DNA from: Macrotrachela quadricornifera
Lineage: Eukaryota > Rotifera > Eurotatoria > Philodinida > Philodinidae
Reading direction: 5' to 3'
DNA: 64,000 nt
Assembly: GCA_022393335.1 (NCBI GenBank)
Contig: JAJEKB010015809.1
Coordinates: forward strand, 1 to 64,000
The position numbers were made by a program, and so were the translations under genes. Below, piece by piece: positions 62,141 through 64,000 of this stretch (the first letter of the stretch is position 1; each line of letters begins with the position of its first letter). Under the pieces are notes generated by a model that was not told the DNA's origin, searched no databases, and saw only the letters and a program-made list of their open reading frames with translations.

Positions 62141-64000
62141 TAAAAAATTTTCAAGGACGCTATCTAATCCTAAGAGACTTACTTAATTTATTGAAATAAA
62201 TGATAAATTTCAGTCTCTTATATATGATATTATTTATTGACAAAGCGGCTGATTTTGTCGGTCATGTTCGTCATTAATTTTCATTCATACGTCATATATG
62301 AATGAAAAAAACAAAAGATGAAAATAGCCGATATGTTTCTTATATGCTTAATTGCTTTCATATTGACGTCCGTTTTGTATGATTTATACACATAAGTGTA
62401 ATATACATTTTTATGAACAGGATGATGCTGATAGTCTAATCTAATTAGTTAAGATCGTGGCTGTTGAAAATTACAGTAGGAGATAATTATGAAATATTCA
62501 ATTGTCCATCAGTCATCCGCATTTTAACAAAATTTCAGAAAACCGAAATTACTTCGAATAAATAACAATAAAACATAGGATTTTGTATAATATTGAAATT
62601 TATTATTAATGAAATATCTTTAAATCATAGTCACATAGATCTATTCATCATTGCAATTCAACATCATTACTACTACTGTTGATGACTCCAAGATGAGTCG
62701 AAAGCTCTAGTTTAACTTCAATTTTAATTTGTATAAAAATTGGATCAACTACGCATATTTCATTAATAATAAATTTCGAAATTACTTCATTGGAATTTAC
62801 AACGATTTGGTGAGAAGTACTTTCAATTAGCCGAGCTAATTATAAGCCGTTTAAGAGAACGTCTCATTTCAGATACTTTATTTATTTTTCGTTAGACACG
62901 CCTTGAAACAAAATAAATAGTAATTTACTTTTTTTTTTCTGAACAAATAAACATGAGAGCAAAATAACAGAATAGACAGCCCTTCCTTTTTATATTGGTC
63001 GGACATAAATCTAACAAATCAGAAAAAACACGATTTTAACCTTATCATCATTTTTTCTTGCTACAAATTAAGACCTATTTTTCTTTACTATAGTCTCATC
63101 TTCTATATATTCTATATAGTATATTATTCAAATAATAGGTGCGAATAAAACATAAAACAATACTAATCAACGATACTTTTTAAAATCTCTATCGTCAAAG
63201 ACAAATACCTCGCCAAAATATCTGATTCAAACGGAAAAAATTATATTCATTTTTAATACTTCATCACGCATTCAATGTCCCTATGTCGCGTCAATTAAAA
63301 AATAATTAACCAAATACGGTCGATTAAACAAAATAAAAAATCTGTCATATTAATGTTGATAAATAACAATAATTCTAAATATATCTCTATCATGAACTAA
63401 ACTAGACAACATAATTAAATCATATCATCAATAAAAAAATTTTCTAATGGATATTTAACGATTTATATTTGAAAATAACTTATATTAAAGAAAAATAAAT
63501 GAATATTTAACAACAAACTTATTAATAAATATTTATTGTTTTTTCAAATAACATAAACGGAAAAGTACCTGAAATGAAACTGAGCCGCCGTTGTTTATAT
63601 ATAATGTATTGGGCAAAAATTTTGATTAACAATAGATTTGTAACTGACACTGAATTGTCATAATACGCAACTGTGATAGATAAAAAAAATCTTCAATGCT
63701 TTCATTTTACTTAAAATTTTTTTTTGAAATATAATCTTATATATAAACATAGGATTTTATGTAAAATATGACTAATTTTTTTCTATAAATTTGTCTATAA
63801 AAAACATAATTTTAATTTGAAAATAATAATTTTTTAAGCAGAACAGAAGTTTTTATTAGTTCCATATATGTAGAAAAGAGAAAATGATTTAATTTCAAAT
63901 ATCTCTCATATTTCATTGGAGCTTTGTTTATTTATGTATAACTAAAAAAATACATTTATCAAATAATACAAAGAAATCATCAAGTAAGACAAAATTCGAT
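62141..64000. other. AT-rich non-coding right flank
   Basis: No gene recognised. A small hairpin (TTTCATTCATA / TATGAATGAAA) lies near 62278-62305. The remainder is AT-rich with homopolymer runs and no coding frame above noise. Confidence 0.55.

Overview
This window looks like nuclear DNA of a bdelloid rotifer (phylum Rotifera); genus not determined. It is very AT-rich. Three conserved metazoan genes are cut by many short introns of about 40-150 bp with GT...AG ends. The fourth conserved gene joins a bdelloid-style arginine ADP-ribosyltransferase (R-S-E type) to a six-bladed NHL propeller of the 'VPLRASLIDIP' type, a pairing I associate with bdelloids from family knowledge rather than from any search.

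Layout. (1) 0.9-1.2 kb, minus: a small secreted peptide gene with ten cysteines in the mature part. (2) 3.8-10.5 kb, minus: a complete JIP3/JIP4-type scaffold gene (Sunday driver/UNC-16 family), about 28 constitutive exons, with a candidate cassette exon and a candidate 18-nt microexon. (3) 12.0-16.2 kb, plus: a complete RECQL5-type helicase with helicase core, zinc motif, KIX-like region, long low-complexity linker and C-terminal SRI domain. It is divergent from the JIP gene across a 1.45-kb gap. (4) 18.2-19.9 kb, plus: tektin-4, six exons. (5) 20-46 kb: about 26 kb without a recognisable gene, made of non-autonomous mobile elements and diverged tandem repeats: a piggyBac-like element, a tRNA-like element, an inverted-repeat element holding CCCTCA arrays, a 975-bp hAT-like element with a perfect 8-bp target duplication, a 1.2-kb foldback element with TA duplication, and a 3.4-kb foldback element whose arms carry arrays of about 34 bp. 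(6) 46.2-61.5 kb, plus: the ADP-ribosyltransferase/NHL gene. Its three exons join in matching phase to an exact 599-codon frame, but the second intron is about 12 kb and is filled with mobile-element debris. (7) 61.6-62.2 kb: four consecutive palindromes, two of which share the same loop sequence in opposite orientation. The rest to 64 kb is AT-rich and unremarkable.

Functional sense. JIP3/4, RECQL5 and tektin-4 are vertical animal genes (axonal/vesicle transport scaffold, transcription-coupled genome maintenance, ciliary axoneme) in a compact gene-rich block. The right two thirds are accessory in character: repeat-rich, with a lineage-specific multidomain gene whose parts are spread over 15 kb. 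All exon models come from reading splice signals, frame and family resemblance by eye. No searches were run.
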